Shown here: in pieces, positions 20,566-29,483 of the stretch
Layout of the letters: each line of letters starts with the position of its first letter
Position numbering within the stretch: the stretch's first letter is position 1
Assembly: GCA_964532865.1 (NCBI GenBank)
Contig: CAZHJA010000001.1
Span: 1 to 40,773, forward strand
DNA: 40,773 nucleotides
Direction of reading: 5' to 3'
Source: CAZHJA01 sp964532865
GTDB taxonomy: Bacteria; Patescibacteriota; Microgenomatia; UBA1406; GWC2-37-13
Notes under the pieces: model-generated
Databases searched by the model: none
Seen by the model: only the letters and a program-made list of their open reading frames with translations
What the model was told of the DNA's origin: nothing
Translations under genes and position numbers: made by a program

Positions 20566-21748
20566 TAAATGGCTTTTGTTCCTATTCGTTCTTCTTCTTC
20601 CAACACAACTTGGGAAACATTTCTTTTTTGACTTTTCATATATATCAGGAGTAAGAGTAGATTATCTTGCACCAACAATATATTTAACAGATATATTGGT
20701 TGGAATAATAGCAATAATAAATATTAAGCATATATATAATTTCTTTAAAAGTAAAAAAATACTAATTCTTATCTTCTTGTTATTAATAAATATTCTCACT
20801 TCTTTATCAAAACCTTTGGCAATATATAGTTTCCTAAAAATAATTGAGTTTTTAATAATATTTGCAGTTTTTAAAAAGACAAAAATAAGCGCCAAAAGCA
20901 TATTATATGCATTGTTTATTGGAGCTTTAACTACCCTTTTTTTATCAATTCTACAATTTGTAAGTAAGCATTCAATTCAAGGTATATTTTACTTTTTAGG
21001 AGAGAGATATTTTACATTTTCAACTTATGGAATTGCAAAAGCAACAATAAATAATATAGCTTTTTTAAGACCATATGCCTCGTTTTCACATCCAAACTCT
21101 CTTTCTGGATTTTATTTATTGATATATACGCTCATACTTACCCACCCTTTGTTTAAAAAATCATCTCTTGTTAAAACTCTTCTTCTTTTTATTTCAACAA
21201 TTTTAGTATTTTTATCATTTTCAAAAATAGCAATCTTTACATTTTTAATAATAAATTTCTTATACATCTTAAAAACAAATAAAAATAATCCTTGTGTACT
21301 TTGCAAATATTCTAAAATAATCATATTTTTAATCTTAAGCATAGTTTTTATACAAGCAAAAACTGATCCATTAACCATACAAAAAAGGCTTGAGCTCATT
21401 GTAAATTCATGGAATATAATAAAAGAGAATATTGTTTTTGGAACAGGAATAGGAAATTATCTTATTGCCCAAAAAGGCTTTTTTTCAAAATATTATGTTT
21501 TCTTTAATCAGCCCGTTCATAATATATTTCTTTTATATTTTGCCGAAATTGGAATAATATTTGGACTACTTATTATTTTACTTTTTTTTAAAATATTAAA
21601 AAAAGTCGTACTTAAATATCCATTTATAATTTCTTGTGTAGTAATCACTGGATTTTTTGACCATTATTGGTTTACTCTTCAGCAGAATATATTGCTTTTT
21701 GCAGTAGTTTTTGGATTGTTAAAAATTAAAAACTCTGCAGACTCTTAA
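20528..21748 (+). CDS. O-antigen ligase/polymerase family membrane protein
   Basis: This 406-residue protein is counted from the second ATG (MKKKKKNNLAYFNKW), giving a 38-base overlap with the EndoQ-like gene. It has ten or more hydrophobic helices and the Wzy_C/WaaL-type periplasmic region: LELIVNSWNIIKENIVFGTGIGNYL (about 285-309) and FNQPVHNIFLLYFAEIG (about 326-342), where the His after PV is the conserved catalytic-region residue. Such enzymes join or polymerise undecaprenyl-linked glycans outside the membrane. The overlap implies co-transcription. The glycan is unknown. Confidence 0.82.
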   Translation: MKKKKKNNLAYFNKWLLFLFVLLLPTQLGKHFFFDFSYISGVRVDYLAPTIYLTDILVGIIAIINIKHIYNFFKSKKILILIFLLLINILTSLSKPLAIYSFLKIIEFLIIFAVFKKTKISAKSILYALFIGALTTLFLSILQFVSKHSIQGIFYFLGERYFTFSTYGIAKATINNIAFLRPYASFSHPNSLSGFYLLIYTLILTHPLFKKSSLVKTLLLFISTILVFLSFSKIAIFTFLIINFLYILKTNKNNPCVLCKYSKIIIFLILSIVFIQAKTDPLTIQKRLELIVNSWNIIKENIVFGTGIGNYLIAQKGFFSKYYVFFNQPVHNIFLLYFAEIGIIFGLLIILLFFKILKKVVLKYPFIISCVVITGFFDHYWFTLQQNILLFAVVFGLLKIKNSADS

Positions 21749-22271
21749 ATATTTGAGAATTTAATTCAAGAAGCTGGTTAATCTCTTCATTTTGACCTTG
21801 TGGTAATTCTTTAAGAAATGATTTGGCAATTTCTCTATGTTTTGCATTGCTTAATTTAAGATTGTTTACAAAATCAGATTCTGGGCTTGTCCCTTGCTTT
21901 TTTGAGTTTTTTACTAAATCTGGAATTTTAAGAAAATATTTTTCTCCTTTAGAAAAAGTTGTAATTGCAAGACTGTCTTTGCCTTTTTTTGCAAGGGCTT
22001 CAGCCATTGCAGCTCTCTTATCAGAAAGTAAAAGATATAATTTTGCTTTTTTTAAATTATCACGAGTTTTTAGCTGTAATAATTTGTCTCTTACAACTTT
22101 AATAAAATACAAAGGATGATCTGGTAGTATTCCAGGATAAGGAAGAGTGTATATTACCTCATCATTACTATCCAAAGTTGCCGACTGAGAATAATCAAGA
22201 AGATAAATTGTAGGAGGAACAATTAGAAAAAATAAAACTACTGCAATTCCAAAAATATATTTTCTTATCAT
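21726..22271 (-). CDS. DUF5667 domain protein
   Basis: This 181-residue protein is counted from the ATG at 22271 (MIRKYIFGIAVVLFF), with one N-terminal membrane helix and an extracytoplasmic helical domain. The phrase YTLPYPGILPDHPLYFIKVVRDKL (about 37-60) is the typical beginning of DUF5667, a domain frequent in CPR and some actinobacterial proteins. Helices with repeated KAKLYLLLSDKRAAMAEAL and FSKGEKYFLK follow. The function is unknown. The longer frame from 22304 reads across the promoter and the HU terminator and is rejected. Its end overlaps the O-antigen ligase end by 23 bases (convergent). Confidence 0.75.
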   Translation of the reverse strand: MIRKYIFGIAVVLFFLIVPPTIYLLDYSQSATLDSNDEVIYTLPYPGILPDHPLYFIKVVRDKLLQLKTRDNLKKAKLYLLLSDKRAAMAEALAKKGKDSLAITTFSKGEKYFLKIPDLVKNSKKQGTSPESDFVNNLKLSNAKHREIAKSFLKELPQGQNEEINQLLELNSQIFKSLQSF

Positions 22272-22281
22272 TTGTATATTT

Positions 22282-22287
22282 ATTATA
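22282..22287 (-). promoter_or_regulatory. -10 box of the DUF5667 gene
   Basis: TATAAT on the minus strand, ten bases before the ATG at 22271, directly follows the HU terminator. Confidence 0.5.
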
Positions 22288-22294
22288 CAAAACA

Positions 22295-22318
22295 CCCCGT
22301 CCATTGTAAAGGACGGGG
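22295..22318 (-). terminator. Intrinsic terminator of the HU gene
   Basis: CCCCGTCC and GGACGGGG form an 8-bp GC-rich stem around an 8-base loop, followed on the minus strand by TGTTTTGT. It lies 20 bases after the HU stop. This is one of the few GC-rich hairpins in the window. Confidence 0.8.
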
Positions 22319-22337
22319 GCTTTGTTATAAAAATAGT

Positions 22338-22610
22338 TTATTTAACTACTCTTTTTAAGCTTTTACCTGCTGTAAATCCAGGTGTTTTTGTTGCTGGGAT
22401 TTGAATTTCAGCTCCTGTTTGAGGATTTCTACCTTTTCTAGCGGCTCTTTTTCGAACCACAAATGTTCCAAATCCAGTTACTACTACTTTTTCTCCTCTT
22501 TTTAATGCATCGGTCATGGTAGAAAAAACAGAGTTTACAGCATCTTTTGATGCCTTTGCTGTAAGTCCAGCTTTTTTTGCAACCTGAACTACTAAATCTG
22601 CCTTAGTCAT
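22338..22610 (-). CDS. hup: HU-family DNA-binding protein
   Basis: This 90-residue protein matches HU throughout: MTKADLVVQVAKKAGLTAKASKDAVNSVF, then GEKVVVTGFGTFVVRKRAARKGRNPQTGAEIQIPA with the beta-arm RNPQTG, then FTAGKSLKRVV. It bends and compacts DNA as a dimer. Unlike most neighbours it has a consensus Shine-Dalgarno (AGGAGGTG, about seven bases before the ATG), a -35/-10 promoter some 50 bases upstream and a strong terminator, which suggests high expression as a single-gene unit. Confidence 0.96.
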   Translation of the reverse strand: MTKADLVVQVAKKAGLTAKASKDAVNSVFSTMTDALKRGEKVVVTGFGTFVVRKRAARKGRNPQTGAEIQIPATKTPGFTAGKSLKRVVK

Positions 22611-22618
22611 ATTTTTTC

Positions 22619-22626
22619 ACCTCCTT
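22619..22626 (-). promoter_or_regulatory. Strong Shine-Dalgarno of HU
   Basis: AGGAGGTG on the minus strand precedes the HU ATG. It stands out because most start codons in the window lack any such site. Confidence 0.8.
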
Positions 22627-22661
22627 TTAGCATTGACTTTAAAATAATAATTTTCAATACA

Positions 22662-22690
22662 GAATAATAAGTTTTTAGCGTCTTGTCAAT
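22662..22690 (-). promoter_or_regulatory. Promoter of HU
   Basis: TTGACA and TATTCT with a 17-base spacer on the minus strand, giving an untranslated leader of roughly 45 bases that contains the Shine-Dalgarno. Confidence 0.6.
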
Positions 22691-22791
22691 CCATATTTAA
22701 AATATCTTATTATAACAATCTATATCATTTGCATACTATGCTAGCAGTATAAATAGAATTTATTGTGTATAAAGAAAGAAATTTGCGCTAA

Positions 22792-24249
22792 TTATATTTT
22801 TGTTGTAGCTTCACTTCTAAATTCTCTAATGACAGTCACCTTAATCTGGCCTGGGAAAACATCAAACTTTTTCTCAAGTTCATCTTTAATCTTTGAAGCT
22901 AAAACAATTGCATCATTATCGCTGATTTCAGAAGAGCCAACAATAACACGCAATTCACGTCCTGCCTGTAAAGCATAAGCCTCTTTTACTCCTTTTTTTG
23001 TCTTTGCTATTTCCTCAATTGTTTTTATCCGCTTTAAATATTCACCCATATCTTCATGCCTTGCTCCAGGACGTCCTCCAGAAACTGCATCTGCAATATA
23101 CACTATTACTCCTTCAAGGGAAGTAAATGGAATATCTTCATGATGAGATGCAACTGACTCTATTATCTTTTCAGGAAATCGATATCTTTTCAAAAGCTCT
23201 ACTCCCAAATCAATATGAGAACCTTCTTTGTCTATAATAACTTTTCCAATGTCATGAAGAAGACAGCCTAGTTTAACTGCATTAACATCTGCCTTTAACT
23301 CATGTGCCAGTGCCGCACCTATCCTAGTTTCTTCAAGAGTATGAAGAATCATATTTTGACCATATGAATATCTATATTTAAAACGTCCTAATAATCTTGT
23401 AATTTCCTGTGGAAGATTAAAAATACCCACCTTATGAGAAAGCTCTTCTCCTGCTTTGTAAATAACTTTATCTATTTCATTTTTTGTCTTACTTACAATC
23501 TCTTCAATTCTTTGGGGCTGAATACGCCCATCTTTTATCAACTGCTCCAGTGAAATACGAGCAACCTCTCTTCTTATGGCGTCAAAAGAAGAAAGACGAA
23601 TAACCCCTTCTTCTTCAAGATCAACATCAACTCCTGTTGCAAGCTCAAAGGCACGAATATTCCTGCCGTCTTTCCCAATAATTCTTCCCTTAAAATCATC
23701 GCTTGGAAGATTAATTACAGAAAGAGTAAATTCTGAAACATAATCTGTTGCTCCAAAACGCATTGAATCTATAAGAATTTCTTTAGCTTTTTTATCAGCC
23801 TTTTGTTTAATTTGCTCTTCAGATTCACGTATTCTGTTTGCAATATCTGCTTTTAATTTTTCTTCCCAGCCTTGCAAAAGAAGGCTTTTTGCCTGATCCT
23901 TAGTAAGTTTTGCAATTGTTTCAAGCTTTTGAAGCATTAAGTCTCTTTTTTCTTCAAGCTCTTTTTTGGTTTTATTAACATGATCTTTTTCCTTAATCAT
24001 ACTGCTCTTTTCTTTTTCCAATAATCTTCTTTGATCTTCAGTATACTGTTCTTTTTTTGAAAGTCTTTTTTCAACCTCAAGAGTCTTATTTATACTTGCT
24101 CTTGACTGTTCTTCTGCTTTCTGTTTAACGCTTAAAGCCTCTTCATTTGCATTTAATATAATTTCCTTGCTTTTTTGTTTTGTTTTATCAATCTCCTGCT
24201 TTTCAAGTTCTTTACTATAAAAGATTTTTTTAAGTATTTGTTTAAACAT
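22792..24249 (-). CDS. rny: Ribonuclease Y, without an obvious membrane anchor
   Basis: This 485-residue protein has a long coiled coil (about 15-155), a KH domain with GRIIGKDGRNIRAF (about 188-201), an HD domain with HTLEETRIG and LLHDIGKV (HD at about 332-333), and the C-terminal FPGQIKVTVIRE. This is the full RNase Y order. RNase Y starts mRNA decay. The family normally begins with a transmembrane helix of about 20 hydrophobic residues. Here the N-terminus is MFKQILKKIFYSKELEKQE, at most an amphipathic helix. The gap of 176 bases to recX upstream shows no strong promoter or gene. Confidence 0.95.
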   Translation of the reverse strand: MFKQILKKIFYSKELEKQEIDKTKQKSKEIILNANEEALSVKQKAEEQSRASINKTLEVEKRLSKKEQYTEDQRRLLEKEKSSMIKEKDHVNKTKKELEEKRDLMLQKLETIAKLTKDQAKSLLLQGWEEKLKADIANRIRESEEQIKQKADKKAKEILIDSMRFGATDYVSEFTLSVINLPSDDFKGRIIGKDGRNIRAFELATGVDVDLEEEGVIRLSSFDAIRREVARISLEQLIKDGRIQPQRIEEIVSKTKNEIDKVIYKAGEELSHKVGIFNLPQEITRLLGRFKYRYSYGQNMILHTLEETRIGAALAHELKADVNAVKLGCLLHDIGKVIIDKEGSHIDLGVELLKRYRFPEKIIESVASHHEDIPFTSLEGVIVYIADAVSGGRPGARHEDMGEYLKRIKTIEEIAKTKKGVKEAYALQAGRELRVIVGSSEISDNDAIVLASKIKDELEKKFDVFPGQIKVTVIREFRSEATTKI

Positions 24250-24425
24250 AAATATGTGTGTAAGGGTTTACTTGAAGAAGAAATATGTCTTAATTATGCA
24301 AAATATTATCGGTTGTTAAAAAAATATTAGATTTAACTATATGTTCCACAAATAATTTTTTAAAATTGTATTAATTTCTGTTTCTTTCTATTGCCTTCTT
24401 CAAGCAATTAATAATTGTTCCTATT

Positions 24426-24911
24426 TTACTCTCTTTTATGCATTTGCGCAATACTATTTTTTGAAAGCTCATAACTAAAGCCTCTTCTTCCTAAAAACTG
24501 TATTGCTTTTTCAAATTGTTTTTTTAAAGGAAGACTTTCAAAAATATGCCATTTAGAAGAAAGTGCTTTAAAAGCAAGTTTTTCTTCATTTATTGGATTT
24601 TCTAAAAAATAATCATCTATTAATCTTCGATCTACTCCATGCCTTATTAACTCATATCTTAAGGCAAATTCTCCTTTTGGTTTATACTTACACCTCTCAT
24701 CTACCAATTTTAAAATAAACTCCTTGTCATTTACTAAGTTCTCTTCTTTTAAATTGGAAATTACTGATTCAATAATATCAGAGTCCCATTTAAATCTTTT
24801 TTTCTTAAGAAGATAGTTTCTGATTTCTTTTTCTGTTCGCGATCTGAATTTTAAAAAGAAATATGCATGCTCTAGAGCTTTTTGAATATTTTGCTCTCTG
24901 TCTTTATTCAT
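24426..24911 (-). CDS. recX: RecA regulator RecX
   Basis: This 161-residue protein has the three-helix repeats of RecX. Matches include ALEHAYFFLKFRSRTEKEIRNYLLKK (about 12-37), then VISNLKEENLVNDKEFILKLVDERC and KGEFALRYELIRHGVDRRLIDDYF, and a third repeat near the end (AIQFLGRRGFSYELSKNSI). RecX binds the RecA filament and limits its growth. It lies 34 bases downstream of recA and is probably co-transcribed, the usual arrangement. Confidence 0.9.
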   Translation of the reverse strand: MNKDREQNIQKALEHAYFFLKFRSRTEKEIRNYLLKKKRFKWDSDIIESVISNLKEENLVNDKEFILKLVDERCKYKPKGEFALRYELIRHGVDRRLIDDYFLENPINEEKLAFKALSSKWHIFESLPLKKQFEKAIQFLGRRGFSYELSKNSIAQMHKRE

Positions 24912-24945
24912 AAATATCCAATAATCATGAGTTCCATATTAAAAA

Positions 24946-25950
24946 TTACTTTCCTTTTGTTTTTGTCTTTTCTTCCAATGCTTTTAATATTTTTGATTTA
25001 AAATCTTGGTCTTTTGTTAATATTTCCTTTACCTGATCCATTCCATGGCCTAAAACCTTATCATTAAATTTAATAAATGAGCCGCTTCTTGTAAGAAGAT
25101 TTGCCGCAATTGCGGCTTGGATTATTCCTTCTTCTTTATCAATTCCATCTGCATTAATTACAAATTCTGCAATTTTAAAAGGAGGAGCAATTTTGTTTTT
25201 AACAATTTTTACTCTAATTCTTGCTCCATATGCTTGATTATTCTTTTTTAAAGTTTCAATCTTTCTAGTATCCATGCGTATTGAGGCGTAAAATTTCAAC
25301 GCCATTCCTCCTGGTGTTGTTTCTGGGTTTCCAAACATTATCCCTATTTTTAATCTAAGCTGATTTGTAAAAATAATTGTTGTTTTTGATTTTGAAACAA
25401 CTCCTGTTAATTTGCGCAGTGCCTGAGACATAAGACGGGCCTGCAGCCCTATTTTTGCCTCTCCCATTTCTCCTTCAATTTCTGCTTTTGGAACAAGTGC
25501 CGCAACAGAATCAATAACAATTAAATCTATTCCTCCTGAACGAATTAATGATTCTGTTATTTCAAGAGCTTGTTCTCCAGTATCGGGTTGAGAAATAAGC
25601 AGGTCTTCAAGTTTTATCCCTAGTTTTTTAGCCCATACAGAATCAAGAGCATGCTCTGCGTCAATAAAAGCAGCAGTTCCTCCTGCTTTTTGTACTTCTG
25701 CAATAATAGAAAGACAGACTGTAGTTTTCCCAGAGGCTTCTGGACCATAAATTTCAATAACCCTTCCTTTTGGAACTCCACCAATACCAAGTGCAACATC
25801 AAGTGGAAGTATGCCTGTTTTAAAAATATCAACTGCTTCTGTAAGCCTTTGTCCCAATCTCATAATTGCACCTTTTCCAAATTGCTTTTGTATTTGTTCA
25901 ATTGCCGTATTAACTGCTTGTTTTTTTGGATTCTTCTCATTTTTTTTCAT
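24946..25950 (-). CDS. recA: Recombinase RecA
   Basis: This 334-residue protein is full length. It has Walker A GPEASGKT (about 69-76), Walker B LIVIDSVAAL, the loop-2 region with TTIIFTNQLR followed by GNPETTPGG, and the polymerisation motif QFGKGAIMRLG near the start. It forms ATP-dependent filaments on single-stranded DNA for homologous repair and coprotease activity. The C-terminal acidic tail is short and Lys-rich (EEKTKTKGK). A canonical promoter lies upstream. No LexA-type operator is evident in it. Confidence 0.98.
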   Translation of the reverse strand: MKKNEKNPKKQAVNTAIEQIQKQFGKGAIMRLGQRLTEAVDIFKTGILPLDVALGIGGVPKGRVIEIYGPEASGKTTVCLSIIAEVQKAGGTAAFIDAEHALDSVWAKKLGIKLEDLLISQPDTGEQALEITESLIRSGGIDLIVIDSVAALVPKAEIEGEMGEAKIGLQARLMSQALRKLTGVVSKSKTTIIFTNQLRLKIGIMFGNPETTPGGMALKFYASIRMDTRKIETLKKNNQAYGARIRVKIVKNKIAPPFKIAEFVINADGIDKEEGIIQAAIAANLLTRSGSFIKFNDKVLGHGMDQVKEILTKDQDFKSKILKALEEKTKTKGK

Positions 25951-25979
25951 AAATATATATTTAATTATTAACGCCTTTT

Positions 25980-26008
25980 ATTATTGTAAATATTTCAAAT
26001 AATGTCAA
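25980..26008 (-). promoter_or_regulatory. Promoter of recA
   Basis: TTGACA (26008-26003) and AATAAT (25985-25980) with a 17-base spacer on the minus strand. It leaves a leader of about 24 bases. Confidence 0.65.
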
Positions 26009-26029
26009 CGGACTATATGCTACAAAAAG

Positions 26030-26950
26030 TTAAAATATATATATTAAAGATACAATCGTCACTCCCCATAAAATAATTGTTGCTAAAAGCGGAATGTCTG
26101 TAGTAACAATTTTTTCAGGTCTTTCTCCTTCTGCTTTCTCATATAAAAGCTGTGCATATCTTGCAATACCATATACAATTAAAGGGATTGTTATCATAAA
26201 CCATTTTCTTGCTTCAAAATCAGGAAATATTCCTTTAAAAAAATCAGTAAAAACAGTTTGTACCACAGGAGGTTTTTCAAGATAAGTATAAAATGAATAT
26301 GAAATAATTGTTGTTGTTGCAAAAGTATATGTTAAAAAATCAAGAAAGTTTGCTTTATAATTAAAAAGAGATTCCCGAGCTGATCTTCCGCGTACAGAAA
26401 GTTCTGCCTGGCGCTTTATTGCGGCCATAAAAAGAGAGCCAAAAAAGATTGTTAAAATTAGCCAAATAGGAATATGCCAGCCTGACACAATTTCACCCGC
26501 AAAAGCTCTCATCATAAAAGAAAAAGAGATTACAAAAATATCAATAACAGGTTTTTTCTTAAGATAAAGAGAGTAGAAAAAATGAAGAAGAAGAAATATA
26601 AAACATAGTAGAAAAAATTCAACAGAGAAAAACAAAGAAACAACTAAAGAAAAGATGGATAAAATAAATAGTATAAATGTTGCCTCAGGAATGCTTATCT
26701 TCCCTGATGCAATAGGTCTGTTTTTCTTAACAGGATGTTTCTTATCATATGGATAGTCAATAATGTCATTTAATACGTATGATGCAGAAGAAAGAAGACA
26801 AAATACTAAAAAGGCATAAAAAACTGTTAATGTAATATCAAGCTCAAATAAATGTCCTGAGAATATTACAGCAGTAAAAACAACTAAGTTTTTAATCCAT
26901 TGATTAACTCTTAATGTTTTAAGAATTATATAGAATTTTCCTTTTTTCAT
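26030..26950 (-). CDS. UbiA-family prenyltransferase, decaprenyl-phosphate phosphoribosyltransferase-like
   Basis: This 306-residue protein has about nine transmembrane helices and the two Asp-rich motifs of UbiA enzymes: NDIIDYPYD (about 61-69) with KKHPVKKNRPIASG, and a second region near AAIKRQAELS. The phrase RPIASGKIS and the RQAEL segment resemble 5-phosphoribosyl-1-pyrophosphate:decaprenyl-phosphate transferases (Rv3806c type), which begin decaprenyl-arabinose synthesis. The glycan link fits the nearby O-antigen ligase. The substrate assignment is from family resemblance. TATAAT lies 18 bases before the ATG. Confidence 0.8.
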   Translation of the reverse strand: MKKGKFYIILKTLRVNQWIKNLVVFTAVIFSGHLFELDITLTVFYAFLVFCLLSSASYVLNDIIDYPYDKKHPVKKNRPIASGKISIPEATFILFILSIFSLVVSLFFSVEFFLLCFIFLLLHFFYSLYLKKKPVIDIFVISFSFMMRAFAGEIVSGWHIPIWLILTIFFGSLFMAAIKRQAELSVRGRSARESLFNYKANFLDFLTYTFATTTIISYSFYTYLEKPPVVQTVFTDFFKGIFPDFEARKWFMITIPLIVYGIARYAQLLYEKAEGERPEKIVTTDIPLLATIILWGVTIVSLIYIF

Positions 26951-27019
26951 TTCTACGATATATTGAATTATACTACACTATATATTAAGATAAAACTATT
27001 AAAAATCAATACTAAAAAT

Positions 27020-28093
27020 ATGATTGACCTTGATAATAAACAAGCTGTTCTTAAAACACAAGGCGGTGGTGCTGTTTTAGATTCAATTAATGCTCTTCCA
27101 AATCAACTTAAACAAGCATGGGAAGAATCACAAAAAATTGATTTTCCTGAAAGTTATAGAAATATTAAAAATATTGTTGTGTGTGGTATGGGGGCATCAA
27201 GATTTCCTGCTTTTATTACACAACAGCTGCTTAAAGAAAAAATATCTGTTCCATATACAATTTCAGACAACTATACAATCCCAAGATATGTAAATGAAAA
27301 TACCTTGTTTATTTTATCCTCATATTCAGGAACAACAGAAGAGGTTTTGTATAATGGAAAGCTTGCACTTGAAAGAAATGCAAAATTAACAGGTTTGTGT
27401 TCTGGAGGAGATGTTGCAGATTTTCTTAAAAAAAACAATTGTCCTGTTTATGTTTTTAATCCAAAACACAATCCATCAGGTCAGCCTAGAATTGGCTTTG
27501 GATATGGAGTGGGCGCACATCTTGGAATACTTGCAAAACTTGGATTAATAAATAATGCAGATATTGAAATTAATAACGCAATTCAAAGCCTCCCAAATCT
27601 TCTTGGCTCCTTTTCAATTGATGTTAAACAAGAAAACAATCCAACAAAACTTGTCTCAAAGCAGATTTATGAAACATATCCTTATTTTATAGTGTCAGAA
27701 TTCTTAACTGGAGTTGGAAATGCTTTGGCAAACCAGATTAATGAAACATCAAAGTCAATTTCCTCATTTAGAGTAATCCCTGAACTTAATCATCATCTTA
27801 TGGAAGGGTTAAAATTCCCATCAGAATTAAAAAAACTAGCTATATTTGTTTTTTTCTTTTCTCATCTTTATCCATTAAGAGTTCAAAAAAGATTTCATAT
27901 TACAAAAGATGTTATTGAACAGAATAATATAAAAACAATATGGATTGAGTTAAAAGGGAAAACCAAGACTGAGCAGGTTTTTGAACTTATGGGATTTGGA
28001 AGCTATATGAGCATGTATTTGGCAGCTCTTTATAATGTAAATCCAGCATTAATTCCATATGTAGATTATTTTAAAGCAAAATTAAAAGAATAA
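27020..28093 (+). CDS. Bifunctional phosphoglucose/phosphomannose isomerase
   Basis: This 357-residue protein is counted from the ATG at 27020 (MIDLDNKQAVLKTQGGGAV). It has two SIS domains: the first with VVCGMGASRFPA (about 53-64) and SSYSGTTEEVL (about 95-105), the second with FPSELKKLAIFVFF. The catalytic-site segment ELNHHLMEGL (about 255-264) matches the family. It interconverts glucose-6-P, mannose-6-P and fructose-6-P in the cytoplasm, feeding nucleotide sugars for surface glycans. The upstream in-frame ATG at 26963 would overlap the divergent promoter and is rejected. Confidence 0.88.
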   Translation: MIDLDNKQAVLKTQGGGAVLDSINALPNQLKQAWEESQKIDFPESYRNIKNIVVCGMGASRFPAFITQQLLKEKISVPYTISDNYTIPRYVNENTLFILSSYSGTTEEVLYNGKLALERNAKLTGLCSGGDVADFLKKNNCPVYVFNPKHNPSGQPRIGFGYGVGAHLGILAKLGLINNADIEINNAIQSLPNLLGSFSIDVKQENNPTKLVSKQIYETYPYFIVSEFLTGVGNALANQINETSKSISSFRVIPELNHHLMEGLKFPSELKKLAIFVFFFSHLYPLRVQKRFHITKDVIEQNNIKTIWIELKGKTKTEQVFELMGFGSYMSMYLAALYNVNPALIPYVDYFKAKLKE

Positions 28094-28119
28094 AATCTAA
28101 TATTTTTTAATTTTAATAT

Positions 28120-29397
28120 CTAAAAGAATTTAGACACACTTTTTCCAAGTTTTACTGCATAATTTGTCCCTCTGTCATATGGATATGTCATATCAAGATT
28201 GGCAATATAAAAGTTGTCTAATGGAGTTTTAAAATCAGGCTTATTATTAATAAAAGTCTTGTTAAATATGGGCTGGGAATAAGGAGAACGGAAAATAAAG
28301 CTTTTTGAGTTTTTTAAAGAAAAACTTGAATTAATTTTTTTTAAATATGGAAGAAAGTATTTAATTATTTCTTCCTTTTCCATATTATAAAGCGCGCTGT
28401 CCTCCTCAACATAGTTTCCGATATATAAAATACATTTTCCTCCATAATGCTTTTTATTAATAAAATTAGTATGCTGAACTAAAACCATAATAGGAACTTC
28501 CCTTATATTAATATTTACCCAGTATGATTTTTTAAAAAGAGGCATATCTGTTTCAATAATGCAGTTTATAACATGAAGATATTTAAGCTTTTTTAATCTT
28601 TCAGTATATTCTTTAGGGAACATGTCTTCTGTTGCCTTTATTAAAACAGGCGTTGGCAGTGTTGAAATTATAGCGTCGTATCTCTCCCCTTTTCTGTTAT
28701 TTTCAAAACTATTAATATAGTACCCTTCTTTTGTTTTTTGTATATCTCTTACATCTTCTCCCCTGTTAATAACAACATTATTCTCTTTGTTTATTCTTTC
28801 CAAATAATCAATAAAGTTTTGAAATCCATGTGTTGGATATCCTAATTTTTTTGTTCTTTTTTTAAAGCGGGCCCAGATAAAAGAAGCCAAAACTTCACTT
28901 GAATATTTACCAAATTTTTTCTTAAACATTTCTTCCCATAAATTATTCCATATACCAGTCCCCATTGTTTTTTTCAAAAATTCCTCTGCGCTTTGTTTTT
29001 CATATACTTTCATCATAGGAGAAAGTTTTAAAGTGGCAAGCACAAGTCCTGCACGAATTTTTTCAAAAATGCTTAAATTAGGAAGTTTTAAGAAATCTTG
29101 CGGAGTATCTACAGGAAATATGCGGTAATTATTAATAAGGGAGGCTGTTTCTGGACTTTTAAAAAAAAGGCTTTCATATCCAATCTCTTTAGCAAACCCT
29201 AAAATATCATAATCTTTTGAGAAAATATGATGATATGTTTTGTCTAAATACCAATTCCAGTTGTCTTTTTTAAAGCCTGATGCTAATCCTCCAAGAGTTT
29301 TTTCTTTTTCAAAAATAGTAATCTTATGTCCTTTTTTGGATAAATAATATGACGCGCTAAGTCCTGTTAATCCTCCTCCAAGTATTGCTATTTTCAT
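28120..29397 (-). CDS. FAD-dependent oxidoreductase (amine-oxidase/UGM-like)
   Basis: This 425-residue protein starts with a dinucleotide-binding fold, ILGGGLTGLSASYYLSKKGHKITIFEKEKTLGG (quoted in parts: GGGLTGLSA, FEKEKTLGG), typical of NAD(P)/FAD amine-oxidase-like enzymes. ISTLPTPVLIKAT in the middle and a C-terminal DRGTNYAVKLGKS (FAD pyrophosphate contact) support FAD binding. Relatives near glycan genes include UDP-galactopyranose-mutase-like and desaturase-like proteins. The substrate is not identifiable. Its promoter spacer is a perfect inverted repeat, so it is probably regulated. Confidence 0.78.
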   Translation of the reverse strand: MKIAILGGGLTGLSASYYLSKKGHKITIFEKEKTLGGLASGFKKDNWNWYLDKTYHHIFSKDYDILGFAKEIGYESLFFKSPETASLINNYRIFPVDTPQDFLKLPNLSIFEKIRAGLVLATLKLSPMMKVYEKQSAEEFLKKTMGTGIWNNLWEEMFKKKFGKYSSEVLASFIWARFKKRTKKLGYPTHGFQNFIDYLERINKENNVVINRGEDVRDIQKTKEGYYINSFENNRKGERYDAIISTLPTPVLIKATEDMFPKEYTERLKKLKYLHVINCIIETDMPLFKKSYWVNINIREVPIMVLVQHTNFINKKHYGGKCILYIGNYVEEDSALYNMEKEEIIKYFLPYLKKINSSFSLKNSKSFIFRSPYSQPIFNKTFINNKPDFKTPLDNFYIANLDMTYPYDRGTNYAVKLGKSVSKFF

Positions 29398-29405
29398 AAA
29401 TGCTT

Positions 29406-29433
29406 ATTATATCTGTATTTTATACAGTGTAAA
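29406..29433 (-). promoter_or_regulatory. Promoter with palindromic spacer, FAD oxidoreductase gene
   Basis: On the minus strand TTTACA (29433-29428) and TATAAT (29411-29406) flank a 16-base spacer made almost entirely of CTGTAT-AAA-ATACAG (29427-29413). The ATG is eight bases after the -10. A repressor on the palindrome would block polymerase. Confidence 0.5.
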
Positions 29434-29483
29434 AATAATTAATATATATTTCCCGCATATTTAACGTATTATTGCCGCATAAA

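Noticed and set aside
26963..27019. Longer start for phosphoglucose/mannose isomerase
   Set aside because: The extra residues lie in the divergent promoter region and do not match the family start, which fits the ATG at 27020.
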